Source: Actinoplanes aureus
GTDB taxonomy: Bacteria; Actinomycetota; Actinomycetes; Mycobacteriales; Micromonosporaceae
Direction: 5' to 3'
Length of the DNA stretch: 64,000 nt
Assembly: GCF_015704865.1 (NCBI RefSeq)
Contig: NZ_JADQTO010000004.1
Span: 74,755 to 138,754, forward strand
The notes under the pieces were generated by a model, which did no database searches, was not told the DNA's origin, and saw nothing but the letters and a program-made list of their open reading frames with translations. The translations under genes were made by a program, and so were the position numbers. Positions 8,776-18,986 of this stretch are shown in pieces. Positions within the stretch are counted from its first letter, which is position 1. Every line of letters begins with the position of its first letter.

Positions 8776-10686
8776 TCACTGCTCCAGTTGGTAGGTCTCC
8801 AGCATCTTGTCGAAGATCGGCTTGCTCTGCTCGAACTGGCTCTCCTGGGCGGTCAGGTAGAACGAGTAGGCCTTCCCGTCCGTCACGATCGCACCCCACA
8901 GGCCGTGCCGGGCGGTGTCGCCCTCGCCGCAGGTGTATTCCAGGACCGCGCCGGAGCGCCCGTCGATCGTCGCCTTCGTCAGCCCGACCCGGTTGTACGG
9001 CTTGGGGCAGCTGGTCGCACGCTTCTTCAGACCGTCCTCGGCGACGCCCAGGAAGCTGGTCGGCGTGCCCTTGGAGGTCTCGACGAGGATCCGGACCTTG
9101 TGCTTGCCGTCGGCCGGGTCGGCATAGTCGACCCAGTTCCCGGAGGCGTTGCGCTTCCACTCCTTCGGCACCTGCACCGTGATGCCGCGGTCGTTGTACT
9201 CCTGCGTCTCGGGCGCGGCCTGGGCGGGCGGGGCGGACGCGGACGGCTGGGTCGCGGCGGATGTCGACGGCTCGCCACCGCCGGTCAGCGAGAACACCAG
9301 GATCAGCGCGAGCGCCGCGGCGAGCCCGCCACCCCCGACCGCCAGCTGCTTGTTGCGCGGCCAGGACCGGAATGTGGTGACCGCCCGGCCGGTGACGTCC
9401 CGGGCGGTCCGCGTCACGTTCTCCAGCGCCATCCGGCGCTTCGCCGCCGGGGCGGTCACCACTCTGCCCGGGGCGGGCGCGGCGTTCCACGGGTTCTGCG
9501 GCGGGATGACGCTCGTCGGGTCGGCGGACGGGATCTGGTGCGCGGGCATGGCACCGGTCGGATAGTGGGCCGCGTTCTCCGGCTCCGGGACGCGCCGCCG
9601 TCCGGCCGGCGAGTTCTGCTGCTCCAGTTTCGCCAGGTGGTCGGTGAGCGACTCGCCCGGCGCGAGCATGGCCCGGCCGCCGATCTGGCCGCTGGGCTGC
9701 GGCGGGATCTGCTGGGTCTCGGCCGGCGCCGGGCTGACCGGCCGGGGCCCGGACACCACCGAGTACGGGTCGGTCGTCATGTGCGGCGGGCTCGTGCTGG
9801 CCAGCGGTCCGGCGAGCTGCTGGCGCAGCATGGTCCGGGCGGTCAGCACGTCCATCCGCTGCGCCGGGTTCTTCTCCAGCAGGCCCATCAGCACCGGGGT
9901 CAGCGAGCCGGCCCGCACCGCCGGAGCGGGCGGGTCCTCGACCACGGCGTGCATGGTCTCGATCGGGTCGCCCTTGTCGAACGGCGGACGGCCCTCGATC
10001 GCGGTGTAGAGCGTGACGCCGAGCGAGAACAGGTCGCTGGGCGGGCCGAAGTCGTGGCCCATGGCCCGCTCCGGCGAGATGAAGTGCGGTGAGCCCAGCA
10101 CCATGCCGGGCGTGGTCAGCTGCACGTCGGTCGGCATCCGGGCGACGCCGAAGTCGGTCAGCACGCAGCGGCCGTCCTGGCAGATCAGCACGTTCGCCGG
10201 CTTCACGTCGCGGTGCAGCACGCCGTGCGCGTGGGCCACCTCGAGGGCGCCGAGCAGGGCTATCCCGATCTTGGCGACCACCCGGGGGGAGACCGGGCCG
10301 TCCTCGATCACCATGTCGGCGAGGCTGCGGGCGTCGAGCAGCTCCATCACGATCCACGGGCGGCCGTTCTCGTGCACCACGTCGTAGACCTGCACGACGG
10401 CGGGGTGCTGGAGGGCGGCGGCCGCACGGGCCTCGCGCATGGTGCGCTCGTACATCGCGTCACGGTCGCTCGGGGCCAGGCCGGGCGGGAGGATGACCTC
10501 CTTGATCGCCACGTCGCGGCGCAGCAGCGTGTCCGCCGCGCGCCACACCGTTCCCATGCCGCCGTGACCCACCGCGGCGCGCAGCGTGTACCGCCCGCCG
10601 ATGAGCGTGCCCGGGGCTGCACGTCCGCTGGGGGGAGCGCTGTTGCCACCGCTCCACGTCGGAATCTGAGTCACTGAGGATGCCAC
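8776..10686 (-). CDS. Receptor-type Ser/Thr protein kinase (Pkn family)
   Basis: About 636 residues. Hanks-type kinase domain at the N-terminus: glycine loop VGHGGMGTV, VAIKEV lysine, HRDVKPANV with catalytic D160, DFGVAR, SPERAMG. A Pro-rich juxtamembrane linker follows, then one transmembrane helix (LAVGGGGLAAALALILVF) and a C-terminal extracytoplasmic domain of about 140 residues with conserved-looking cysteines (SCPKPYN, YTCGEG). GTG 10686 is chosen because TATACC (10693-10698) sits 6 nt upstream; GTG 10674 is the alternative. Starts further upstream would run into the divergent mutase gene. The outside domain probably senses an envelope signal; the ligand is unknown. Confidence 0.88.
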   Translation of the reverse strand: MASSVTQIPTWSGGNSAPPSGRAAPGTLIGGRYTLRAAVGHGGMGTVWRAADTLLRRDVAIKEVILPPGLAPSDRDAMYERTMREARAAAALQHPAVVQVYDVVHENGRPWIVMELLDARSLADMVIEDGPVSPRVVAKIGIALLGALEVAHAHGVLHRDVKPANVLICQDGRCVLTDFGVARMPTDVQLTTPGMVLGSPHFISPERAMGHDFGPPSDLFSLGVTLYTAIEGRPPFDKGDPIETMHAVVEDPPAPAVRAGSLTPVLMGLLEKNPAQRMDVLTARTMLRQQLAGPLASTSPPHMTTDPYSVVSGPRPVSPAPAETQQIPPQPSGQIGGRAMLAPGESLTDHLAKLEQQNSPAGRRRVPEPENAAHYPTGAMPAHQIPSADPTSVIPPQNPWNAAPAPGRVVTAPAAKRRMALENVTRTARDVTGRAVTTFRSWPRNKQLAVGGGGLAAALALILVFSLTGGGEPSTSAATQPSASAPPAQAAPETQEYNDRGITVQVPKEWKRNASGNWVDYADPADGKHKVRILVETSKGTPTSFLGVAEDGLKKRATSCPKPYNRVGLTKATIDGRSGAVLEYTCGEGDTARHGLWGAIVTDGKAYSFYLTAQESQFEQSKPIFDKMLETYQLEQ

Positions 10687-10866
10687 CGAGGGGGTATAGG
10701 GGCTGTCGACCAACCCCGCTATCTTGCCCGCTGGTGGCCTCTCAACAAAAGTCGCGGGCGGAGTGTTAACCACACTTCCACCGTGGGTAGCCGCAGGGTG
10801 GCCCAGGGTTGATCGGTATGAACAGTCAGTGCAAAATCCCTCACTCTGGGCGGCCTGAACGAGCCT

Positions 10867-10879
10867 TAGGATCATTCGA

Positions 10880-10880
<1 letters not shown>
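10867..10880 (+). promoter_or_regulatory. -10 element giving a leaderless mutase mRNA
   Basis: TAGGAT (10867-10872) lies 7 nt before GTG 10880, so the predicted +1 coincides with the start codon. There is no SD and no clear TTGACA -35. Confidence 0.55.
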
Positions 10881-12445
<1,565 letters not shown>

Positions 12446-12547
12446 ACCGCGAAACGTACTCGTAGTGTGTCGCGTCACCTGCGCGATCCACTACCCGTTG
12501 ACAACAGGGCGGGCCGGGGCGATCTCCCGTGCGCTTTTACCTGACCG

Positions 12548-12578
12548 TTACACACGGTGATCAGAAACGGATTAAGCT
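12548..12578 (+). promoter_or_regulatory. Candidate promoter of the amidohydrolase gene
   Basis: TTACAC (12548-12553), a 19-bp spacer and TAAGCT (12573-12578) precede the GTG start by about 50 nt. A TTGACA at 12496-12501 has no good -10 partner. Confidence 0.35.
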
Positions 12579-12629
12579 GTCGCGCGTTGCGAAACCCGAC
12601 ATACCTCGAGAGTGAAGACGGAAGCCGAC

Positions 12630-13886
12630 GTGACTACTGCTCTGACGGCGCCCGAGGGCGTCGAAAAGGCGTGGCCCGGGCCGACACCCGGTGCTGATCC
12701 GCTCCCTGGCCAGCTCGACCGCTGGCTTGCCGCGCGGGGTGCCGAGCTGGTAGCGATTCGCCGGCACATTCACGCCCACCCGGAGCCGTCACATTCGGAA
12801 TTCGAGACCGCCGCGCTGATCGCCCGCGAGCTGGCCGTCGCCGGTCTGAAACCGCGCCTGCTGCCCCGCGGGAACGGAGTGGTCTGCGACATCGGCGAGG
12901 GTGACCGGGTCGTCGCGTTCCGGGCGGACATCGACGCCCTGCCGCTGCAGGACCTGAAGGACGTGCCGTACCGCAGCACGGTCGACCGGATGGCTCACGC
13001 CTGCGGGCACGACGTGCACACCACCGTGATGCTCGGCCTCGGTCTGGCCCTGGCCCAGCTCAACGAGCAGGGCGAACTGCCCGGCCGGGTGCGGCTGATC
13101 TTCCAGCCCGGCGAGGAGGCGATCCCGTCCGGCGCGCCCGAGGTGATCGCCGCGGGCGCTCTCAAGGACGTCGCCGCCATCTACGCGCTGCACTGCTACC
13201 CGCAACTGCCGGCCGGGCTGGTCGGGGTCCGCTCCGGCCCGTTCACCGCGGCCGCGGACACCGTCAAGGTCGAGCTCTCCGGCCCCGGCGGGCACACCGC
13301 GCGCCCGCACCTGACCGCCGACCTGGTGCACGCGCTCGGCCGGGTCATCGTCGACGTGCCGGCCCTGCTGGACCGCCGGATCGACCCGCGCGCCGGGGTG
13401 TCGCTGGTCTGGGGCGCGGTGCACGCCGGCCAGGCGTTCAACGCCATCCCCGGCACCGGCGAGGTGCTCGGCACCGTCCGGATCCTGAACCGGGACGCCT
13501 GGCAGCAGGCCCCCGAGATGGTCACCAAGCTGATCCACGACGTGGTCGCGGCCACCGGCGCCGAGGTCAAGGTCACCTACACCCGCGGCGTGCCGCCGGT
13601 GATCAACGACCGGATGGCCTCGGCCGTCGTCGCCGGCGCGGCGGGTGCCGCGCTCGGCGCCGACCGTGTGGTCGAGGCCGAGCTCAGCATGGGCGGCGAG
13701 GACTTCTCCTTCTACCTGGAGCACGTCCCCGGCGCCATGATCCGGCTCGGCACCGGGGTGCCCGGCTCGGACGTCCGCCTCGACCTGCACCAGGGCGATT
13801 TCGACGTGGACGAGCGGTGCATCGGATACGGCGTGCGGGTGATGGCGCACACCGCCCTGGCCGCGCTTTCCACGGGCGCTTTCTAA
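12630..13886 (+). CDS. M20-family amidohydrolase (AmiA/AmiB-like N-acyl-amino-acid or peptide amidohydrolase)
   Basis: 418 residues from GTG 12630, which has a GGAAG SD five bases upstream; GTG 12612 is an alternative. Binuclear-metal ligands are visible: ACGHDVHT (C125, H127, H130), PGEEA (E162-163) and the SMGGEDFSFY histidine-less C-terminal motif with GEDF, typical of IAA-amino-acid hydrolase/HipO relatives. It hydrolyses an amide bond of an N-acyl amino acid or short peptide in the cytosol. Its order with pmmB and lpdA matches amiA1/amiB1 in M. tuberculosis. The natural substrate is unknown. Confidence 0.85.
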   Translation: MTTALTAPEGVEKAWPGPTPGADPLPGQLDRWLAARGAELVAIRRHIHAHPEPSHSEFETAALIARELAVAGLKPRLLPRGNGVVCDIGEGDRVVAFRADIDALPLQDLKDVPYRSTVDRMAHACGHDVHTTVMLGLGLALAQLNEQGELPGRVRLIFQPGEEAIPSGAPEVIAAGALKDVAAIYALHCYPQLPAGLVGVRSGPFTAAADTVKVELSGPGGHTARPHLTADLVHALGRVIVDVPALLDRRIDPRAGVSLVWGAVHAGQAFNAIPGTGEVLGTVRILNRDAWQQAPEMVTKLIHDVVAATGAEVKVTYTRGVPPVINDRMASAVVAGAAGAALGADRVVEAELSMGGEDFSFYLEHVPGAMIRLGTGVPGSDVRLDLHQGDFDVDERCIGYGVRVMAHTALAALSTGAF

Positions 13887-13948
13887 AACCTTCATCGGGT
13901 ACGCGTTTCGAACAGTCCCGCCGCCACCGCGCGAGGTGACTGCCACTC

Positions 13949-13975
13949 CAGCCCGGCGGCGCGGCCGCCGGGCTG
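13949..13975. terminator. Bidirectional terminator between convergent genes
   Basis: A perfect 12-bp stem (13949-13960 with 13964-13975) with a 3-nt loop fills the gap between the amidohydrolase stop (13886) and the DUF4349 stop (13986). Confidence 0.7.
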
Positions 13976-13985
13976 ATGCGGTGGG

Positions 13986-14909
13986 TCAGGGCGCGGCGTC
14001 CGGCGTGGCCGGTGCCGGCTGGACCGGCGGCTGCCGGCGGCGGAGCCGCCGGATCGTGTAGAAGATCGCCCACGCCGGCACGCCGAGCGCGATGATCCAG
14101 GGCAGGAGCGCGCCGAGCACGGTCAGCAGGACCGCCAGTGACGCCTTCAGGGCCTTCCAGCCACCGCTGAGGCCGGCCAGGAAGCCCGGCGGCTCGTCGT
14201 TGGGGTCGTTGGCCTGGGTGGCCTCCGGGTCGAGCAGCACGACGGTGATCGTGGAGAGCGCGGTGAGGTCGGCCAGTCGCCGCTTCTTCGCCTCCAGCGA
14301 CGCCAGGTCCGCCTCCCGGGTCGCCACCTCACGCTCCAGCATCACCAGATCGTTGAGCGACTTGGCCTGGCTGAGCAGCTTCTTGGCGCTGTCCACCCGG
14401 GCCTTCTGCACCGAGATCCGGGCGTCCAGATCGACGACCTCCTCGGTGACGTCCTGGGTGTTGATCCCGCGGACCTCCTCGGTGCCGAGCTTGGCGAGCT
14501 GGTCCACCACCGAGCTGAACTTCGCGGCCGGCACCCGCAGGGTCAGATTGGCGGTGTCCGAGCCGGTGCCGCTGTGCCGCTCGTCGGCGCCGATGAAACC
14601 GCCGGCCGCCGAGGCGATGCCGGTGGCCTGGGCGGCCGCGGCGGTGACGTCCTCGACCCGCACCGTGATCGAGCCGGTGTAGATGATCGAGCGCTGGTCG
14701 ACGCGCAGGTCCGGCGCCTGAGCGCCGGTGTCCTTGCCCTGGCTGGCGCTGCCCTCGGCCGCCTGGTCCTCGGCGGTGCCGACGGCGGGCGCGGCGGCCG
14801 GCGCTCCCGCGCCGGTGCTGGAATCGCTGTCGTCGGCCCCGCAGCCGGCCAGCAGGAGCCCGGTCAGCAGCCCGGCCGCGATGAGCTTGGTGGTTCCCCG
14901 TTTATTCAT
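13986..14909 (-). CDS. DUF4349 lipoprotein with coiled coil and C-terminal membrane anchor
   Basis: 307 residues from ATG 14909, with GGAG SD 7 nt upstream. A short signal peptide ends in lipobox LLAGC, followed by a Ser/Gly/Ala-rich linker, the DUF4349 domain (RSIIYTGSITVRVEDV start), a predicted coiled coil around residues 170-230, and a final transmembrane helix with an Arg-rich cytoplasmic tail. It is therefore likely tethered at both ends, with the domain outside the cell. The family is widespread and of unknown function. A divergent MBL-fold gene starts 105 bp away. Confidence 0.85.
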   Translation of the reverse strand: MNKRGTTKLIAAGLLTGLLLAGCGADDSDSSTGAGAPAAAPAVGTAEDQAAEGSASQGKDTGAQAPDLRVDQRSIIYTGSITVRVEDVTAAAAQATGIASAAGGFIGADERHSGTGSDTANLTLRVPAAKFSSVVDQLAKLGTEEVRGINTQDVTEEVVDLDARISVQKARVDSAKKLLSQAKSLNDLVMLEREVATREADLASLEAKKRRLADLTALSTITVVLLDPEATQANDPNDEPPGFLAGLSGGWKALKASLAVLLTVLGALLPWIIALGVPAWAIFYTIRRLRRRQPPVQPAPATPDAAP

Positions 14910-15014
14910 CGGTGCTCCGATCTCGTCGTCTGACCGGTGGGACGTGCGGCACACCTCACCCGGTTCCGGCAGACTGCGAGGTGACCGGTCACGATTCAGC
15001 AGCGGAGGGGTCCC

Positions 15015-15647
15015 GTGCGCGTCACGAAGTTCACGCATTCCTGCCTACGGATCGAGGGTGCCGGGGTCCTCGTCGTAGATCCCGGCGAATTCTCCGAGTC
15101 GTCCGCATTGGACGGAGCGGATGCCGTGCTCGTCACCCACGAGCACGTCGACCACCTGGACGTGAAGGCGGTGACCTCGGCGGTGTCCCGGCGGCCGGAT
15201 CTGCGGATCTTCGCGCACGAGGCGGTGCTGCCGCTGCTCGCCGACGTCGCGCAGGCCACCACCGCCGTCGCTGCCGGCGAGGAGTTCGAGGCGGCCGGGT
15301 ACCGGGTGCGGGCGTACGGCGGGCAGCACGCCGTCATCCACCCGTACGTCCCGGTCTTCGCGAACCTGGGGTTCCTGATCGCCGGGGACGGCACGAACCT
15401 CTACCACCCGGGTGACTCGTTCGCGCTTCCCGATCAGCCGGTGGAGACTTTGTTCGTGCCGTTGAACGCGCCGTGGACGACGATCGCCGAGTCGCTCGAG
15501 TTCGTGCGCACGGTCCGGCCGGGCCGGGCCTACGCCCTGCACGACGGGCTGCTCAACCAGCGCGGTGCGGCCATCTACGACAAGCATCTGGAGAGCTTCT
15601 CCGATACGAAATATCAGCACGTCGCGCCCGGAACCGTCGTTGACTGA
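15015..15647 (+). CDS. MBL-fold metallo-hydrolase (UlaG/UPF0173-like)
   Basis: 210 residues, GTG start with a strong GGAGGGG SD. The metallo-beta-lactamase metal motif THEHVDHLD is at 41-49; further ligands lie in GGQHAVIH, YHPGDS and the final ALHDG. The compact fold without extra domains fits the UlaG/UPF0173 group of cytosolic hydrolases, so the substrate is open. The next gene starts inside its 3' end, suggesting translational coupling. Confidence 0.85.
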   Translation: MRVTKFTHSCLRIEGAGVLVVDPGEFSESSALDGADAVLVTHEHVDHLDVKAVTSAVSRRPDLRIFAHEAVLPLLADVAQATTAVAAGEEFEAAGYRVRAYGGQHAVIHPYVPVFANLGFLIAGDGTNLYHPGDSFALPDQPVETLFVPLNAPWTTIAESLEFVRTVRPGRAYALHDGLLNQRGAAIYDKHLESFSDTKYQHVAPGTVVD

Positions 15648-16566
15648 CGTGCGCGACGGCACCGAGGTGATCCGGCGGCTCTACGAGGAGCCGCCGGAGG
15701 GGTTCGTCGCGACCAGGGCGGCTGCCGTCGAGGAGGCGCGCCGCGGCGGCGACCGGGAGACGGCCAAGCGTCTCGCCGCGCTGAAGAAGCCCACCGTGGC
15801 CGCCTGGATGGTCAACCTGCTCGCGCTCAAGCGCCCGGAACTCATCGGCGAGCTGGTCGAGCTGGCCACCGCACTGCGCGCCGCTCAGCGTGACCTCCAG
15901 GGCGAGCAGCTCCGAGAGCTCTCCAACCAGCGCCGGCAGTTCGTCTCGGCGCTCGTCGCGGCCGCTCGCAAGCTCGCCGTCGCGGCCGGCGTACCGACTG
16001 GGAAGCTGCCGCTCGCCGAGGTCGAGGCGACGCTCACCGCGGCGCTCGCCGAACCGGAGATCGCCGAGCAGGTACGGACCGGCCGGCTGATCCGGGCGGC
16101 CACCTACGCCGGCTTCGGTGAGGTGCCCCGGCCGAGACTGCGCCTGGTGACCGGCGATGCCGACCAGGACGACCTGGCGGAGCCGGGCGAGCCGGAGGAG
16201 CCGGACGAGCAACCGGAGTCGGAGGTCCCGCGGATCTCGGCCCGGGAGCGGGCCGCGGCCGAGCAGCGTCGCCGGGAACGCGAGCGGAAGCGCCGGGAAC
16301 TGGACCGGGAGCTGTCCGTCGCGATGGCCGCCGAGCGCCGGGCGGACGACCAGCTGGAACGGGCCGAGGCCGCCGAGCGGGACGCCGGTCACCTGGTCGA
16401 GGATCTGGACGCCGAACTCGCCGAGCTGGAACGCCGCCGCACCGAGGCGGTCGCCGACGTGGCCCGGCGCAAGCTGGCCCGGCGTACCGCCGAGCGGGAG
16501 TCGGCGGCCGCCCGCCGGCGGGTCGGCGACGTGCAGGCCGCCCTGGACGACCTGGCCGCGGACTGA
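15640..16566 (+). CDS. Coiled-coil protein of unknown function
   Basis: 308 residues if TTG 15640 is used (GGAA 6 nt upstream, 8-nt overlap with the MBL gene); GTG 15649 is the alternative. The N-terminal two thirds is helical and Ala/Arg/Leu-rich (KKPTVAAWMVNLLA near residue 45). The last 110 residues are a highly charged coiled coil with many Arg/Glu heptads. No signal peptide, transmembrane segment or recognisable enzymatic motif is visible. I do not recognise the family. Confidence 0.7.
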   Translation: MTDVRDGTEVIRRLYEEPPEGFVATRAAAVEEARRGGDRETAKRLAALKKPTVAAWMVNLLALKRPELIGELVELATALRAAQRDLQGEQLRELSNQRRQFVSALVAAARKLAVAAGVPTGKLPLAEVEATLTAALAEPEIAEQVRTGRLIRAATYAGFGEVPRPRLRLVTGDADQDDLAEPGEPEEPDEQPESEVPRISARERAAAEQRRRERERKRRELDRELSVAMAAERRADDQLERAEAAERDAGHLVEDLDAELAELERRRTEAVADVARRKLARRTAERESAAARRRVGDVQAALDDLAAD

Positions 16567-16643
16567 GCCGACTAACCACTTCGGACGGACGTCGAACGCG
16601 GGAGCGTTTTCCTTCGGCGCCCGAGGAGAGCAGAATCTGGCAG

Positions 16644-17381
16644 GTGACCCCGGAACAGGCAGCGGCCAACGCCAAAGCGGGACTCGCCACGATCGTGGGC
16701 GCCTTCGCGGAATCGCCGCAGACGCTGCGCCGTGCCCGGTTGCTGGGCCTCTCCGGCTGGGCGTACCACGTCTCGGCCCGGGCCGGCGCGCTCGGTGACG
16801 TCCGCCCGGAGACGGTGGCCGCCGCGCTCGCCTTCATCGCGCCGGAGGCGGTCACCGACGGCTGGGAGGCGACCGCGAAGACGTCCGCCCCGGTCGAGGT
16901 CGCCAAGTGGCACCTGCACGAGCTCTGCACCTGGGGCACCGAGCAGCTCGGCGGCTTCCCCCGGCTCTCCCGCCTGCTCGACCTCGCCGCCCGGCTGGTG
17001 GACGCGGTGGACCCGGCCGGGCTGCCGCTCTTCGCCGCCTGGCGGGCGATGCCGGTGCCGGACACCGAGCCGGGCGCGCGGGCTGCCGTGCTGCTGCATC
17101 TGCTGCACGAGCACCGGCAGGGCATCCACGTGATCGCGGTACGGGCCGGCGGCCTCACCCCGATCGAGGCGATCATCGCCGGGCCGGACGGTGAGACCGG
17201 TGCCGTGGCGTTCGGCTGGCAGCCGCCGTACCCGCCGGCCGGCCCGCTGGTCCGGCGGCTGATGTGGGCCGAGGCGGTGGCGAACTCGCTGGCCGGCCAG
17301 GCGTACGCGGTGCTGGACCGAGCCGAGCGGGTGGAGTTCGCCGGCCTGCTGGAGTCGCTGAGCCACCGCCTGACCCGCTGA
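16644..17381 (+). CDS. SCO6745-like family protein
   Basis: 245 residues, GTG start 12 nt after a GAGGAGAG purine tract. The segment PLFAAWRAMPVPD, HLLHEHRQGIHVIAV and AGGLTPIEAII matches what I remember of the SCO6745/SalK group of actinobacterial proteins (LREHRGDGH-type motif). No catalytic activity is established for that group. It stands alone between a coiled-coil gene and a GNAT gene, with 77 bp upstream and 43 bp downstream. Confidence 0.65.
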   Translation: MTPEQAAANAKAGLATIVGAFAESPQTLRRARLLGLSGWAYHVSARAGALGDVRPETVAAALAFIAPEAVTDGWEATAKTSAPVEVAKWHLHELCTWGTEQLGGFPRLSRLLDLAARLVDAVDPAGLPLFAAWRAMPVPDTEPGARAAVLLHLLHEHRQGIHVIAVRAGGLTPIEAIIAGPDGETGAVAFGWQPPYPPAGPLVRRLMWAEAVANSLAGQAYAVLDRAERVEFAGLLESLSHRLTR

Positions 17382-17424
17382 AATTCCGTTGGCAGCCGGA
17401 CCGGGCGCATGGTCAGATGCCCGG

Positions 17425-18393
17425 ATGAGTGAGCTGCCCACCGGCTGGACCATCCGCCGGCCCACCCTCGACGACGTTCCGGCGATCCTCGAGATGGTGC
17501 ATGCCAGCGACATCGCGGCGGTGGGCGAGCCCGACTTCACCCTCGACGAGGTGCGCGAGGAGCTGACCGGGCCGAACACCGACATGTCCCGGGACTCCTG
17601 GGTGGCCCTCGACGCCACCGGCCGGATCGTCGGCTGGGCGTACCCGCGTAATCCCACCGGCAAGGCCCGCGACTTCATCGAGGTCTACGTCTGGCCGGAG
17701 ATCGGGCTGGCGGTCCAGCGGCCGCTGCTCGACCTGATCCTGCGACGGATGCCGGAGCGCGCCGCCGAGCTGGGGCACCAGGTCTATGCCGTGCGGGCCG
17801 CGGCGATCCCGAACGAGACGGTCTACATCGAGGCGCTGGGCGACGCCGGCTTCACCTTCCTCAAGCAGCACGCCCGGATGCAGATGCCGCTGGACGGTGT
17901 GTCCCCGGTCGCGCCGGAGCCGCCGGCCGGCGTGGTCGTCCGGCCGGTCCGCATCGACGACGAGGCCGAGACGCGCCGGTTCCACGCCGTCATCGAGGAG
18001 TCGTTCCAGGATTCCGACCACCCCGCCATGGCGTACCAGGACTGGCGTGAGCAGTACGAGGCCGAGTCCGGGGTGGCCTTCGACGAGTGGTTCGTCGCCG
18101 AGGTGGACGGCGTCATCGCCGGTGCGCTCCAGTCCGGTGGCAGCGGCGGCGACGAGGAGAACGACGAGGGCTGGGTGAAGTTCCTCGCCGTGCTCCGGCC
18201 GTACCGTAAGCGGGGTGTGGGTGAGGCGCTGCTGCGCCGCGCTTTCGCCACCTACGCGGCGAACGGCCGCGCCAAGGCCGGGCTCGGCGTCGATCTGGCG
18301 AACCCGACCGACGCCGCGAGCCTGTATCGCAAGGTCGGCATGACCCCGCTCTACCAGGCGAACGTGTACCAGACCACGGTGACCGCGGCCTGA
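17425..18393 (+). CDS. Tandem-domain GNAT acetyltransferase
   Basis: 322 residues from ATG 17425. Two GNAT folds are visible: one at about residues 8-165 and one at about 175-320. The second keeps the acetyl-CoA-binding motif A (FLAVLRPYRKRGVGEALLRRAF), while the first is degenerate. This arrangement is common in actinobacterial N-acetyltransferases of MshD/Eis-like organisation, but nothing indicates the substrate. The gene converges on the next one with a single base between the stop codons, so no separate terminator fits. Confidence 0.85.
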   Translation: MSELPTGWTIRRPTLDDVPAILEMVHASDIAAVGEPDFTLDEVREELTGPNTDMSRDSWVALDATGRIVGWAYPRNPTGKARDFIEVYVWPEIGLAVQRPLLDLILRRMPERAAELGHQVYAVRAAAIPNETVYIEALGDAGFTFLKQHARMQMPLDGVSPVAPEPPAGVVVRPVRIDDEAETRRFHAVIEESFQDSDHPAMAYQDWREQYEAESGVAFDEWFVAEVDGVIAGALQSGGSGGDEENDEGWVKFLAVLRPYRKRGVGEALLRRAFATYAANGRAKAGLGVDLANPTDAASLYRKVGMTPLYQANVYQTTVTAA

Positions 18394-18394
18394 G

Positions 18395-18856
18395 TCAGAC
18401 CTCCGGCGACGCGGTCCCGGTCGGGCGCCGGCGCAGCTCCTCGACGTAGTCGTCGGGCGCGCCGGCCTTCTCGGCCGCGTTGGCGATCTCGGAGAGATAC
18501 CACGCGGTCGGCAGGCCGCCCTCGTAACCGGCGAAGACGTAGACCCAGGCGGAGATGTCACCGTCGAGCGTCGATACACGCACGGTGACCTTCTGGTACG
18601 CCCCGGCGGTCACCCCCTCGACCTCGTCGAGCTGTGCCGCGTCCCATGGGTGCACGTCGTACAGCGAGACGAAGACGCGGTCACCAGGCGACTCGACGAT
18701 CGTGGTCACGGCCCCTTCCCAGCCGATTTCTCCCTCACCGGCGAAGGTGAGGCGCCAGCCTTCGATCCACCCCACGCCGACCATCGGCGAGTGCGGACAG
18801 TAGGCCCGCATGCGGGCGGGATCCAGGTTCGAGCCATACGCGGCGTAGTGACGCAC
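18395..18856 (-). CDS. Gamma-glutamylcyclotransferase-like (AIG2/GGCT) protein
   Basis: 153 residues, GTG start. The diagnostic YGSNL loop is at residues 7-11, with FAGEG and LYDVHPWD strands, and acidic residues in LDEVEGV that include the probable catalytic Glu. The family cyclises gamma-glutamyl amines or peptides in the cytosol. TATCGT (18864-18869, reverse strand) lies 7 nt before the start, so the mRNA is probably leaderless. Its position before the LpdA-like gene resembles Rv3304-Rv3303c in M. tuberculosis, from memory. Confidence 0.8.
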   Translation of the reverse strand: MRHYAAYGSNLDPARMRAYCPHSPMVGVGWIEGWRLTFAGEGEIGWEGAVTTIVESPGDRVFVSLYDVHPWDAAQLDEVEGVTAGAYQKVTVRVSTLDGDISAWVYVFAGYEGGLPTAWYLSEIANAAEKAGAPDDYVEELRRRPTGTASPEV

Positions 18857-18986
18857 GGCGACGACGATAGTCGTAGCAGCGGGTGGTGAGAATATGGAAC
18901 GTGCGTGTCGGCATGCCTAGTCGGTTTTGCATCGGTTTTCCGCCGCGGAAAAAGCACAGTTCCTGCTTATTGGGAGGGTTTCAGTC

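Noticed and set aside
6863..8794. 643-codon + frame over the phosphohexomutase
   Set aside because: Antisense shadow; the opposite strand has a clear enzyme.
7094..10357. 1087-codon minus-strand frame spanning the phosphohexomutase and the kinase
   Set aside because: The upstream half is an out-of-frame shadow of the kinase gene; the mutase fold starts at ATG 8746.
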